Origin: Tetrahymena thermophila SB210 | Lineage: Eukaryota; Ciliophora; Oligohymenophorea; Hymenostomatida; Tetrahymenidae | Length of the DNA stretch: 64,000 nt | Assembly (NCBI RefSeq): GCF_000189635.1 | Contig: NW_002476228.1 | Coordinates: forward strand, 1-64,000 | Reading direction: 5' to 3' | Notes under the pieces: generated by a model | What the model saw: only the letters and a program-made list of their open reading frames with translations | What the model was told of the DNA's origin: nothing | Databases searched by the model: none | Part shown: in pieces, positions 1-11,360 of the stretch | Layout of the letters: each line of letters starts with the position of its first letter | How positions within the stretch are numbered: the first letter of the stretch is position 1 | Program-made: the position numbers and the translations under genes

Positions 1-249
1 CAACCCCAACCCCAACCCCAACCCCAACCCCAACCCCAACCCCAACCCCAACCCCAACCCCAACCCCAACCCCAACCCCAACCCCAACCCCAACCCCAAC
101 CCCAACCCCAACCCCAACCCCAACCCCAACCCCAACCCCAACCCCAACCCCAACCCCAACCCCAACCCCAACCCCAACCCCAACCCCAACCCCAACCCCA
201 ACCCCAACCCCAACCCCAACCCCAACCCCAACCCCAACCCCAACCCCAA
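1..249. repeat. Telomere, C4A2 repeats
   Basis: About 41 perfect tandem copies of CCCCAA fill the first 249 bases, then stop abruptly at unique AT-rich sequence. This is the C-rich strand of the TTGGGG telomere repeat known from Tetrahymena and relatives, so base 1 lies in or at a chromosome end. No variant repeats (such as C3A3 of Paramecium) are mixed in, and no subtelomeric satellite follows. Confidence 0.98.
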
Positions 250-529
250 ATCTAATATAAAATTATCTTGATAAATGTTTAATTTTTCATAAACTAAATA
301 ATAATATTATTGAAGATGAAAAAATACAAAATTTGATTGCAATTTAATTTTATTAATTAATCAATTTAATTATAAAAGAAATAAATTAGTAAGAATGATA
401 GATAATAAAACTCAAAAATCTTTTGTTCTTTTTGGATATTTTAATTAAATTTCTTTTATCAATATAACCTTATTTATTTTATATAAATATTAAGTAAAAG
501 AAATATTAGTATTTTTAAAAATTGATCAA
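250..529. other. Subtelomeric spacer
   Basis: Only 280 bases of AT-rich DNA separate the telomere from the first start codon. I see no repeat, RNA gene or reading frame in it. It must hold the promoter of the carboxypeptidase gene. Confidence 0.6.
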
Positions 530-2292
530 ATGAAAGCTATTTTTATTTTAGCTATCACACTCAGTTTAGCTTTAGGCTAGAATGAATTCCAAACTACAAT
601 AGCTTAAGGAGTTACAATTACTTAATAAGAATGGAGATTTAATTAAATTTTAGACCATCTCCATCCACAATCGTAAGATGTTATTTGGTAATAAAGATTT
701 TGCACATTCTCTCAATATTGGAACCCTCTTAATGGTACTGTTTTTATTTCAATTGGAGGAGAAAGTTAAATGAAAGGTATTTCACCTGGAAGAGGTTGGC
801 TTGTGTAATTAGCTTAAACTTACAATGCTTTAGTTATTTCTTTAGAGCATAGATTCTATGGTGTCTCTTAACCTTTCCCTTAAAGTGATACTGTTGATTC
901 CTTTTCAACTTAAAATTTAAAATATCTCACTCACGATTAAGCTCTTGCTGATACTGCTTATTTCATTAGCTAAGTCAAAAAGAATCTTTTTGCTGATGTA
1001 ATCATTATTTTTATTTGCTATCATTTTCATTTAAATAATAACAAATGCACAAAAATGAAGCTCTGTGTATATAATTATAAATCATATCAAAACTTTTTAT
1101 TATGAGGGTTAAAAAATATTACAAAAAAAAGATATTTATTGAATAGATAAATAAATTAATAAAGCTTTTATTAAATTGAATTTAAAAAATTTTATTTTAT
1201 TTTTTAAAAATAAATAAACAAATTAACAATTATATAATAGAATTCTTTCAAAGTAAGTGAAATGAATCCTTTTATCACTGTTGGTGGATCATATCCAGGT
1301 GCTTTAAGTGCTTGGTTCAGATACAAATATCCCCATTTAACTGTAGGCGCTCTTGCTTCTAGTGCTGTCGTGAATGCTATCGAGGATTTCTGGTAATATG
1401 ATAATTAGATCTATGTGAGCACCTTAAAGTCTGGTCAATAATGCCCATAAAATATTTAATCTTTTATTTAATCAATTTAAGATGAAGTCAGCAATCCTAA
1501 TACTTAGGCAGCTCTTTTAAAATAATTTTAATCTGAAAAACTTTCTGTTGATGAATTTTTGTTCTTCATTCCTGATAATTTAGCTTCTTTTGTATAGTAT
1601 GGATAAAGAACTGATCTTTGCAACATTTTCAATACTGCAGACTACGCAACTTAAAAAGCAAACTTGATTGGTTACTGGACTCAGAATAATAACTTCCCTA
1701 ATGCAACAATATATTCTTAAAACTTCCTCAATAGTCCTAAGAAAACATAAGATTCTGATAATATGCGTTAATGGTTATATTAATATTGTTCTTATTTTGG
1801 CTGGTTATAAACTCCTAGTTAGTAAGCTGGATAAGCTATGAGAAGTAGCACTAATTCAATTAGCTTTTTCGAAGGATAATGCACTCAAGCATTTGGACCT
1901 AGTAAATTTAATTATTTTTTATTTAAGCTCTTAATTAATTTCAATGTTATTTTATTTAATTTTTAGTTTATGTTCCTAAACCAGACGAGGTTAATGGATT
2001 TTATGGTGGATTGAACTTATTAGCCACTAATATTATTTTTACTAATGGAAGCGAAGATCCTTGGTAATGGGCTTCTCTTACTAAAAGTAAAAATGGTATG
2101 ATTGCTATCGTCAGCGATTGTGATAACTGTGCTCACGGAGTAGAATTATCTTATCCTAAAGCATCTGATTCTTAAGCACTCTAAAATACCAGAACTACCA
2201 TATAGCAAAATTTCGACAAATGGATTTCAGATTTTAGAGCTCAATATGTTTTCTCTTATGTTTAATCTTAATTAAAGAAAATCAATTAATGA
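530..2292 (+). CDS. Serine carboxypeptidase S28 family (lysosomal Pro-X carboxypeptidase-like)
   Basis: Secreted or lysosomal serine peptidase of family S28, which removes residues next to proline. The conceptual protein has 484 aa. It starts with a signal peptide ([16 protein letters not shown]). The nucleophile motif GGSYPG is encoded near 1285-1300, the acid region reads NGSEDPW near 2047-2067, and the catalytic His lies in CAHGVE near 2130. Two introns (998-1240 and 1902-1966) are needed; with them the coding length is 485 codons including the TGA stop. The first intron is long (243 bases) for this chromosome. TAA and TAG are used many times as Gln. Family assignment is strong from the motifs; which S28 member it is cannot be told. 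Confidence 0.92.
998..1240 (+). other. Intron 1 of the S28 peptidase gene
   Basis: GT-AG intron of 243 bases, phase 0. It joins the frame ending ...NLFAD to [12 protein letters not shown] just before the GGSYPG nucleophile motif. It is far more AT-rich than the flanking exons. Confidence 0.8.
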
Positions 2293-2600
2293 GATATTAT
2301 TTCTAAGAATCTAAAAAAAATAAAATCATAATAAAATATAAAATTAATTATGTCTTTTAAAATAATTTATGTTTGTTTGCAAATAATATTAATTTTTAAC
2401 AATAGAATGTTGGAAATATAAAAATTAATTAATTTTATCTAATTCTTAATAGCTTTGTTAAATTATTATAAAAATAAATTGTTTTTTTATTGATTGGTAA
2501 ATAAAATTAAATATTTGGTTTATTCTGAAATTTTCATAAGAAATTACTCATTTTATTAATTAAAGGATAAAAAAGAAAATAATAATTAGATAAAGTAGAT
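2293..2600. other. Intergenic spacer
   Basis: AT-rich spacer between the peptidase stop and the next start. I see no gene or repeat. Confidence 0.5.
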
Positions 2601-4145
2601 ATGAGATTGATAATAAAATAATCTTTAAAATATTTATTCTGTTAGGGATCAAGATAAAATGCATAGTTAGTTAATGTTACAGCATAATAGACAGAGCTGA
2701 TACTCAACAAAATGAAAAAATATAAAGATTTTAATGATAGATTTGGAGTTCTAAATATGCAGAGTAAGGAGAAGCTTCTCGATTTATTTAATTCTAGAAG
2801 ATAGAAGCTTACTTTAAATGAGTAAATAAAAATAATGCTCCGAATAAGTGAGCTTGATTAAGGAAAATCCTATAAAAGTATTTATGGCATAGATAGTATA
2901 ATACAAAAAATTTAACAGAGAATATAAAAATTAGACTTTGAAGAAGATATTTATTTAGGATGCTTGACTGAGAGTTTGTAGAACTTAGGTTACTATTAGA
3001 ATTAGGAAATGTGGATACTTTTATGTGATTCAATCTTACACGATAGATTTGAGATTTAGGGAACTTAGGTGTATAAAATTTTGAAGGGGGTTTCTTTTAT
3101 AAAATCTTAAGTTAAGGAAGAGTATAAAATAGAATTGATAAAGAAGACTTTAATAAAATTAAGAGATATCATGTCAATTGTTATCCTTGATTAGTAATAC
3201 CAGTATAAACTTGAATAGCTTGACGAGATAGCTAATATATATTTGAAAGAAAACATGCTTAACGAACAGTTTATTAAACTAATTGATTTTGGATTTTATT
3301 AAATTATAAACATTATAAAGGATAAAACAACCACTTTAAGTGATTAAGACTTGTCTCATATTATCAACATAAATTTTATATTTTCAATAAATTCTTACTA
3401 CAGCTAGACTGTGAATAATTTTTTATAAAATTTAGATTTTTAAAGATTGTTTGATTAAAATCTTATAAAAATGATGGCAATAGCTATTTTTTTGAAATCT
3501 TAAAATTAGCTCTCTCTAAATCTAGATAATTTAATAGAAAGTAAATTGTAGAATTACGATTTTAATTCACTTAGTTTATCGGACCTTAACATATTACTAT
3601 AGAGTTTAAGTTAGCTTGATGTATAAAATACAGAATAAATAATTGAAATTATTGATTAATTGATATTGGAAAGTTCATACGAAAAAATTTAATTATTCAC
3701 TCTAAATGATTTGAAAAATACTCAGATTATCAGGTAGTACAAAGATGACAAACTTAACAGATTCGCTATAATAGCATCTTAAAGTTTTATTTAAGTCGAC
3801 GATGTAATAGATTTTTTAGAATATATAAATCAGCAAAATATAGAGCATCTTTTTAAAGAGCTCTACAATGTTTTACCTCAATTTCTTGCTTAAAACTGCA
3901 ATTTATATAATTGGGAATAGCAATGTTTACTTTACTATTTTATGAGAAAAGATTAGCATCTAATGGATGACTTTCATTACTAAAATGGATTTTTAAATGT
4001 GCTCAAAGAGTATATAAAATTATATTATGCTTAAAGGAGTTCTACTTAAAAGTATGTGTAGCCACTTCCTTTAAGCTCTAATTTTTACAAAATTTTAAGT
4101 GTAATAGATTTAGCTGAGTTATTCTCAGACTCTCACTATAGCTGA
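2601..4145 (+). CDS. Hypothetical protein, possible mitochondrial targeting
   Basis: Single-exon frame of 514 aa with TGA as the only stop; about forty TAA/TAG codons are read as Gln. I do not recognise a domain. The N-terminus (MRLIIKQSLKYLFCQGSRQN) is basic and lacks acidic residues, which suggests a mitochondrial presequence. The rest is helical, rich in Leu, Ile, Asn and Gln, with repeated patterns such as LDNLIE and LSDLNILLQSL, reminiscent of the helical-repeat organellar RNA-binding proteins common in ciliates. That resemblance is an inference from composition only. The start was chosen as the first in-frame ATG; no intron is needed. Confidence 0.75.
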
Positions 4146-4475
4146 AGGAGCATTTTTTGACTAAAAAATATTTTTGAGGAATTAATTTTTAATGTTAAAT
4201 TAAATTTTTAAAAAATATATTAGAATTCAATAATATTTATTTAAACTAATTTGTTAAAAACTTTGCAAAAAGAAAATAGTTGTTTGATATAGAAAAGTCT
4301 TTGTTTCTTATTCATTATCCGTTCGTTGTCTTATTATAATTAAATATAAACAAATTACAAACATTCTTTGAATTATAAAAAAATTAATTAATTTTCTAAA
4401 AAGTTTGTAATTTAATTAAAAATTTTAACTTCATAACATAAAAGCAAGAATATCAGTTGATTTTTATAGAGCGAA
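4146..4475. other. Intergenic spacer
   Basis: AT-rich, no frame or repeat recognised; holds the TTLL9 promoter by position. Confidence 0.5.
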
Positions 4476-7105
4476 ATGTCAGAATATTTTAGGAAATACA
4501 TTAAAAAGGAGCATTATCCTGTTCATCCGTAAGCAGCTTTATTATTAAAATTATGTAGATAAGCAGATAAAATATTTTAAGTTTTATTTGCGATTAAGTG
4601 CAATTAACTTTATGCTTTATTAATTTTTCTATATCTCAATTAGGTCTAGCATTAAGTTTAAAACTACTTTCAAAAATTGCATTTTAGAATCCATGAAAAG
4701 AAGGTAATGGAAAGAAGCAGAGTTCGATGATTGGGATTTAAATTGGGCTGAAAAGGAATGGATTTTAGATGTTATGGATCATGCTCACGTTTCTTCAAAC
4801 CAGAGAGTCAATCACTATAGAAATTTTTCAGAAGTAAAGCCATTAATTAATTAGTTAGTTTATTATTGCAGTTTCAACGTCAACTGAAATGAAAGAAAAT
4901 TTATACTTTAATTGTAAAAAAAGCATAAATATTAATGAAATATTTTAAAAATAGCTTTGTAGAAAGGATTTGCTGATCAAAAATATTAAGAAATACAAGA
5001 AGACGTTAGAAAAAGAAAATAAATTGGAAGAAGCGGCATTGTATTCAATTTAACAATTGTTAGGATTACTTTTTAAAATTCAATTTTTTTTAACAGATAC
5101 AATTTTACTCCTTTGACATATAACTTGCCAAGTGAATATTCTATTTTTTGTGAAGAATTCAAGAAAGTAAATTCTATGAGTGATTCCAAGCAACTTTGGA
5201 TTATGAAGCCTGTAATATTTTATCAAATAAACATAAAAAAAATATATAAGCAATATTTCTTTATAAATTAAGATAGGAAAAGCATAAGGAAAGGGTATTT
5301 TCTTATTTAGAAATATAAAAGAAATCGGAAACTGGAAGAACACATATCGATATAATCCTGATAACCCTTAAGTAATTGTTATACTCAAATTTAATTTAAA
5401 AACTAAGTATTTATTTTATAGGCTGATCCATATGTAGTGTAAAAGTATATAGCAGATCCTCTTTTGATAGGTGGAAAAAAATTTGATATGAGAATATATG
5501 CTTTGTGCGTTTCTTACTAACCTCTTACTGTATACCTTTACAGAACAGGTTTTGCAAGATTTACTCATCACAGATACGATTTAGAGGATATTAGCAATGC
5601 ATGTAAACATAAAATTAAACCAAATATTGAACTAAATAATATCAAATTTTAATAGATGTACATTTAACAAATGTTGCCATTTAGAAAACATCAGAAAACT
5701 ATGACGAAAAACTTGGTGGAAAATGGTTACTTCAAACATTAAAATTATATTTGATTTCTAAGTAAAAAATAATTTAATTGATTTTCACAAAAATAATTTT
5801 CATTCATAAAACTTTATAGATATGGATAAGAAAAAGTAAGTGAGGCTTTTTATTAAATTCAGTAAATAATCATAAAGGCTTTATAGGCTGTTTAAAAAGT
5901 TATGATTAACGATAAAAGATGCTTTGAGCTATATGGATTTGATATTCTCTTTGATGCATAGCTTAAGCCATGGCTGCTAGAAGTTAATGCAAGGTAATTT
6001 TTTCATTTTTATAATGCAAACATTTTTTTTATTATTAAAAATCATTTTTTATTTCTAAAAAAAAACCCTTTTTTCAGTTGAAAATATTTTTTGTTTTAAA
6101 AATAAATAGTCCTTCAATGACAGCAAATACACAAGTTGATAGCGAATTAAAAATAAGTGTCCTAGATGATACTTTTACAATAATCGATATTGAAAGAATG
6201 TATAAAATTAAAAAAGCTTAGCATTTTCATAAAATTTTTTATTCATAAACAGTTTAACAGGTTAAGAAGAATAAATAGGAGGATTTGATTTGATTTTTAA
6301 AGGGAATTAAATCAAGCTACCTTAAAATAGTACTTACAGCAGTTTGCTTGGATGCTACAATAATAGAAATCAGTAGTTAAAAAAACTTGCTAAGAGTACT
6401 GCTATTAGATTAGCACAGTAATATGCAGAGCAATAATAATAGCAATAGTAATAGCAACAACTATTGCTTTAACAACAAAAGCAGAATGATTTGAATAAAT
6501 AGAGAAGTAGTTCTAAAGGCCCTCAGTAAAATTTCAATTAAACTTTTAAGAATAACTAGCCAATAAAATCTGGTTATTCGAGATATAATGCAGCAAAAGC
6601 AGGTCCTAATAAGCTTATAAAGAAAGTGGTGTTGAACCAAGGTGGATCAAGTACTCCTCTTCAATCTTAACAAGGTCAGTAAAATTTGTTGTAACCTCAA
6701 TAATAGCCTTCCAGTTAAATTATAAGTAACACTGGTGGCGTAAAGATTGGATAAAACTAAAATAATAATATTAATAACACTACAAATACTAGTTAATTAT
6801 CTTCTTAAGCATCTTAATAATCAACTTCTTAGTCTTCTTAATAATCTTCTTCGCAAAATTAAATTAATTAGGTACGCAAGTAAACACAACCACAGTAACC
6901 GAATATTCCAAAGCAAGTCAATTCACAATTAAATCCAAACAGCGGATAGATGATGATGATGGTTAATCCTACTAACAATATGAATATTAATTAGAAGCTG
7001 AACCAATACAATGATGATAAAAACAACGATAAATTCTAAAGATATTTCAAAGAAGAAGAAAAGTATATGGAACTCTTAAAAGGACAGCACCGTGACGAAG
7101 AATGA
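4476..7105 (+). CDS. TTLL9: Tubulin polyglutamylase, TTLL9 type
   Basis: Tubulin tyrosine ligase-like enzyme that adds glutamates to axonemal tubulin using ATP. The conceptual protein has 671 aa. The TTL domain (about residues 30-400) shows the ATP-grasp landmarks: IMKP then GKAQGKGIFLF, KYIADPLLIGGKKFDMR, YVHLTNVAIQK, ELYGFDILFD and WLLEVNASPS. After the core comes ILTGQEEQIGGFDL, which matches the TTLL9 C-terminal signature rather than TTLL1 or TTLL4. Nine introns (4598-4643, 4834-4954, 5041-5096, 5212-5272, 5372-5421, 5603-5655, 5762-5819, 5994-6109, 6200-6252) give exactly 672 codons. The last 250 or so residues are a Gln/Asn/Ser-rich tail absent from animal TTLL9, with long runs of CAA/TAA/TAG codons near 6420-6480. 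Confidence 0.93.
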
Positions 7106-7446
7106 CGATCTAACTGATCTTTGGATATCCAAAATCATACATACATTATGATTCATCTTTACCATTCATCTTACCAATCAGCAATTACCAACTTCACTTC
7201 CTATCAAGCTATAAAATATATTAACAAAATAAATTCTACCATAAATTAAACCGCTAATCTACCATTTAATTAATTAAATAAATAAATAAACATAAAAGAA
7301 AAACGAAATTGAATCTTAATAAATAAAATAAGCTTTTATATGACCAAATATTCACAATATTCTTTCAATAATTTTCTTTCTTCTTTCTTTACCTCTAACC
7401 ATTTTCATAACATCTTGTAATATTTAATTATTTAAGATAGATACTT

Positions 7447-7500
7447 CTTGCTTGCTTGCTTACTTACTTTCTTGCTTATTTATTTAATCGCTTGCTTACT
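7447..7500. repeat. CTTG/CTTA microsatellite
   Basis: Imperfect tetranucleotide run of cttg and ctta units in spacer DNA. Confidence 0.7.
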
Positions 7501-7632
7501 TGTAATAAATCACAAATACTTACTCATAGTATTAGTATTTATTTAATTAGAATAATAATCTTAATTAGTTAATTAATTAACTCATATTATATTATAATTT
7601 TACTTTCAAATAATTATGAAAGTTATTTCAAA

Positions 7633-7660
7633 TGTTATTATTATTATTATTATTATTATG
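7633..7660. repeat. TTA trinucleotide run
   Basis: Perfect run of about nine TTA units in spacer DNA. Confidence 0.85.
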
Positions 7661-8561
7661 TATCATGCATATATTATTATCTATTTGTAATATGCTAAAG
7701 AAATTCTTTATCGATTATAAAAATTATTAAAATATTTCTGTTTTTAATTAATATAGATTCTAATTATAGTTTCTTTATTTTTATTTATTTTTTCATAATT
7801 TTCTATTTTATTTTTTATAAAAAGTAATAAAAATTAAAGAAGTATTTACTTACTTCCAAATTTTTACTAATCAAATTTATTTTTGATTTAACAAAAAAAA
7901 ATAGAGCTTAAGATATCTTTCCTAGATCAGATAGGTTATTCTACCTATTTCAGAGAAGATTTAAGAACATAATTATTAAAACGAGCTCAGCCCTTCTTTT
8001 AAAATATTTGAATCACTTTATATCTAAAAATAAATTTATTTTATTTTTATTAAGAACAGTTTTATTTTTAAATGTTTCATAAAAAATATAATAACTTATG
8101 GAAAATTCAGTTAAACTATTCTTTAAATAATAAATACAACAAATATAAATTCTTCTATATTTCTATTTATTAAGTATTTTTAAAAATACTTTGATTTAAT
8201 TAGTTGTTTGAATCTTATTCAAATTAAAAAACTTTGAAACTTTTAAAAATTTTTGGTAAGAATAATTAACTTAAAAATTTTATTTTGTGTTTAATTTGCA
8301 AATTTTGTTGAATCTTTTTTTTTTTAAGCTTTCTATAACAAAAGTTAATATAAAGAGTATAAAAAATAGAAAGAGCTGGTAGATTAAACAAAAATTATAG
8401 ATGCTTTAACTTTGTATAAAAAATACAAAAATAGAATATGCATTTTATTTATTATAATTGTGGTTAAATAGCTTCTTATTTTAGTTGATTTCATAACAAA
8501 TTTAAGGGTGACAAACAAAAAAATTTTTGATTGACTTAGTTTTACTTAAGAGCTTTAATGA

Positions 8562-8678
8562 ATGTCATCCTCAGAAAATATAAAATTTGAGAAAATAGAT
8601 AATAGGTTCAAGAATAGATTGATTAATATTGATAAAATATCAATGATAACAAAGAAAGAAACAACTGGTTATTTATGA
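8562..8678 (+). CDS. Short ORF, possible 5' exon or uORF of the F-box gene
   Basis: A 38-codon frame beginning MSSSENIKFEKIDNRF and ending in TGA. Its Ser/Glu/Lys-rich composition and AATG context look like the start of a real protein rather than spacer. It lies 265 bases before the F-box start on the same strand. It could be an upstream exon spliced at the GTTATT near 8668, an upstream ORF, or a gene relic. Nothing identifies it. Confidence 0.25.
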   Translation: MSSSENIKFEKIDNRFKNRLINIDKISMITKKETTGYL

Positions 8679-8943
8679 ATTTATTAAGAATTAGATAGTG
8701 TTTTTTATTAGTAATTAAATTCCAAACAAAAAAAAACAAAAAGAAAATAAATATCATATAATTCAATAATTTGTTAAAGACTTTAGTATCTATCTATCTA
8801 ACTAATAACGATTAACAAAGTTCGCAAAGCCTACTTATTGCATAAATAATATAATTTAACGAACTCCTACTCACTTCCTACAACTCTTTATACAATAACA
8901 AATATAAATTATACAATCTTAACTACTTTATCTAAAAATTTAA

Positions 8944-10554
8944 ATGGAATTAGAATTTGACCTTTGTGATTAACCATCCACCTACTCAGATATTTTTGAA
9001 CATCCTTTACAAGAATATGTATGGAAGAGAATATTAATTGAAGAATAGCCAATAGAAGTTTTGTTGAACATAATGAAATTTTTGGATTTGAGAGACATAT
9101 TTTGTGTTTTAAATCACACAAGCAGAGAATTTTACAAATTAATATCCAAAAATAACCAATTCAGAAGCAACCTTATAAAAATGATTTTTAAGAGAAGTAC
9201 TGGTTTTTCTTTACCTTTTAGTTCTAACTTATCTGAAGAAAAAATTATCAAAACTCTCTTAATTCCTTCTTAAATAAATAACCCAATTGCTTTTTATGGA
9301 TATGCAAGTAACGGAGGATTTGACTAGCTTCATGAATATTGGGTTGACACTGCTTTTATAAAAGGGCTTTGGTCTATATGCTCAAAGCTTGGAATTAAAA
9401 ATGTGAATATTGCTGGTTCAACACTTAGCGATAGTAAGAATATATACTCAACCTATCTGAAAAACTTCAAGTCTATTGATGATATGGTTTGCAGTATTAG
9501 CAACTATATAAAATTCAACTTCAATGGAGATGCTTTTTCATTTGTAAATATTTTTTTTAATAACATTTTATCAAGAATATTTTACTTTCAAAATATCCAT
9601 TTTAAAGCTTTTATTCACCTAATCTATATATTTATTTATCCTTTTCAGAAAAATTTCAATTATATTTTATTTAATAGAATTATATTAAGAGAATCTTTTA
9701 CGGATTTAGTCTTGAAGAGTTTGAATAAGTTGACAAAATGTATAGAGTATCTTGCATGAATTAAAATGTAATTAATTAATTTATTAATTAATTATTTTAA
9801 TTTTTATTTAAATTATTTATTTTTTTTTTCTGAAATTTTTATTAATTTTACTAATAAAATAAAGTAATTTAGAGCTAATCATGAGTAAATGAAAGGACTG
9901 CTAAAAATTGCAATTGACCTTTATTAAAAAACTAGCTTGTGTAAACAAATAAATCTTTCAGTTCATGAAAACTATATTGAAGACACATAAAACGTGCTTT
10001 GTAACGAGACTATCAATATACTCACAGGAGTTTAAATTAGCAGAGAAGGTTTTTTCTCATGTCCAGTAAAAACTTTGATGCTTTTTGGCAGTAATAAAAG
10101 AATAAAAGTTGAAAAAAATCCTGATTTAGATTACTTTAATGACATAGATAATGAATATACTTTAGAAAAAATCATTAATAAAAAGAATCTTAAAATAGTT
10201 GACACTAACATTAAAATATTTAAATCATAATCTAGATATTTTGATATTGAGTAAACTGAATTTAAATTTGCTGTTTTTTCTAATTAAAATGATGAATCAG
10301 AAAATTAAGAATTATAGGAAATGGAAAATGAAGATAAATAATAGCTATAGCCTATAGCTTGGGTTTAATACACAGCTGAATATATAGATTACATTTGCTT
10401 ACAATTCAGAAGAATGAACTACTTTAACTGCAAGCATGTTGCTGTTAAATTAATTGACAGTGAAAATAGAATAAAAGAAAAAGATAAATACTCATCTACA
10501 AATATAGATTTTAATTACATTCAATTCAAGGGAATGCAAATAAAATTAAACTGA
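8944..10554 (+). CDS. F-box protein (probable)
   Basis: Likely substrate adaptor of an SCF ubiquitin ligase. The 488-aa model begins MELEFDLCDQPS. Residues about 38-80 (PIEVLLNIMKFLDLRDIF... then NHTSREFYKLI) fit an F-box: a Pro start, two amphipathic helices and the Leu-Arg-Asp turn. A central hydrophobic, aromatic-rich stretch follows, then an acidic Gln/Glu-rich tail. Exon 1 runs into a TGA at about 9757 unless the intron 9729-9872 is removed; splicing there joins ...LKSLNK to ANHEQMKGLLKIA in frame and gives 489 codons. The splice site is the weakest part; exon 1 alone would also read as a complete short protein. Confidence 0.7.
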
Positions 10555-11360
10555 TCAATCAATTATTGAAAAATTTAGCCTTTTAACAAATTTAATTCAA
10601 AATCTTCACAAAATTGTTTTAACAATAATTATATCAATTAAAACTAAACTAGCCTAAATAAGTTTTAAATAATTTAAAAAATAAACTAACCAACCAACCA
10701 ACCAATCAACAAACTAACCAACCATTTTTTCAATTTTATTTATTTATTAAAAGTATATTATATATTAACTATTATTGTTTATTTATATTCTTTGAACTAT
10801 AATTTATATTTTTTAGCTTACATTCTTAATCTAATAATCAAATTACACAATATGTAACTTAATTAAAGATAAGAAAATTAAGGATTGATTACCATTTTAC
10901 TTGAAATATATATTTCTCTTGAAAATATTTAAAATTTACCTTTCCACTTAATTTGGTACTAAAAAATATAAAATAAAATGTAAATACGATTAGCCTTTTT
11001 GATTTTTGATTCAGAAAGTACTCAGTTAAAATACTGAGTTTTATGTTCAAAATATTTGAATGCTATTTATATTTTAAATAATTGAATAATTATTTATATC
11101 AGCTAAAATAGGTAAAAAAAAATATTTGTAAATTAATTTTGAATTTATTTTGTTAAATAAATAATACTATCATTAAATATTTTAATATTTTTATATTGAA
11201 TGAACAATTCATACAAACTTTTAAATCTTTTAAAAATAAAAATAAATTAATAAATAAATAAACACATGTTTTAAATAATTAATTAATATTCATTGCTTTT
11301 ATAAGCTAGTAAGATGATTAAAAATATTTATTTGAAATAATCACTGCCAAGTTATAATAT
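10555..11360. other. Intergenic spacer between convergent genes
   Basis: 3' ends of the F-box gene and the next minus-strand gene face each other. AT-rich, with an ACCA-rich run (about 10688-10723). No gene seen. Confidence 0.55.

Larger units (their letters stand above)
7106..8561. other. Gene-poor AT-rich spacer with simple repeats
   Basis: I see no gene. It holds a CTTG/CTTA microsatellite (about 7447-7500), a TTA trinucleotide run (about 7633-7660), and a small perfect hairpin ATAGGT/ACCTAT near 7930-7950 inside a short stretch of higher GC content. Confidence 0.55.

Noticed and set aside
998..1240. In-frame read-through of the first S28 intron as coding sequence
   Set aside because: Reading on from FAD meets TGA codons and loses family similarity, while GT-AG splicing restores it in phase.
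5080..5343. Minus-strand 87-codon hydrophobic frame
   Set aside because: Antisense to exons and introns of the TTLL9 gene, which are fixed by homology and an exact 672-codon sum.
7930..7950. Hairpin ATAGGT-loop-ACCTAT as a terminator or RNA gene
   Set aside because: Six base pairs with no further structure or conservation visible; hairpins of this size are expected by chance and ciliate genes do not use such terminators.
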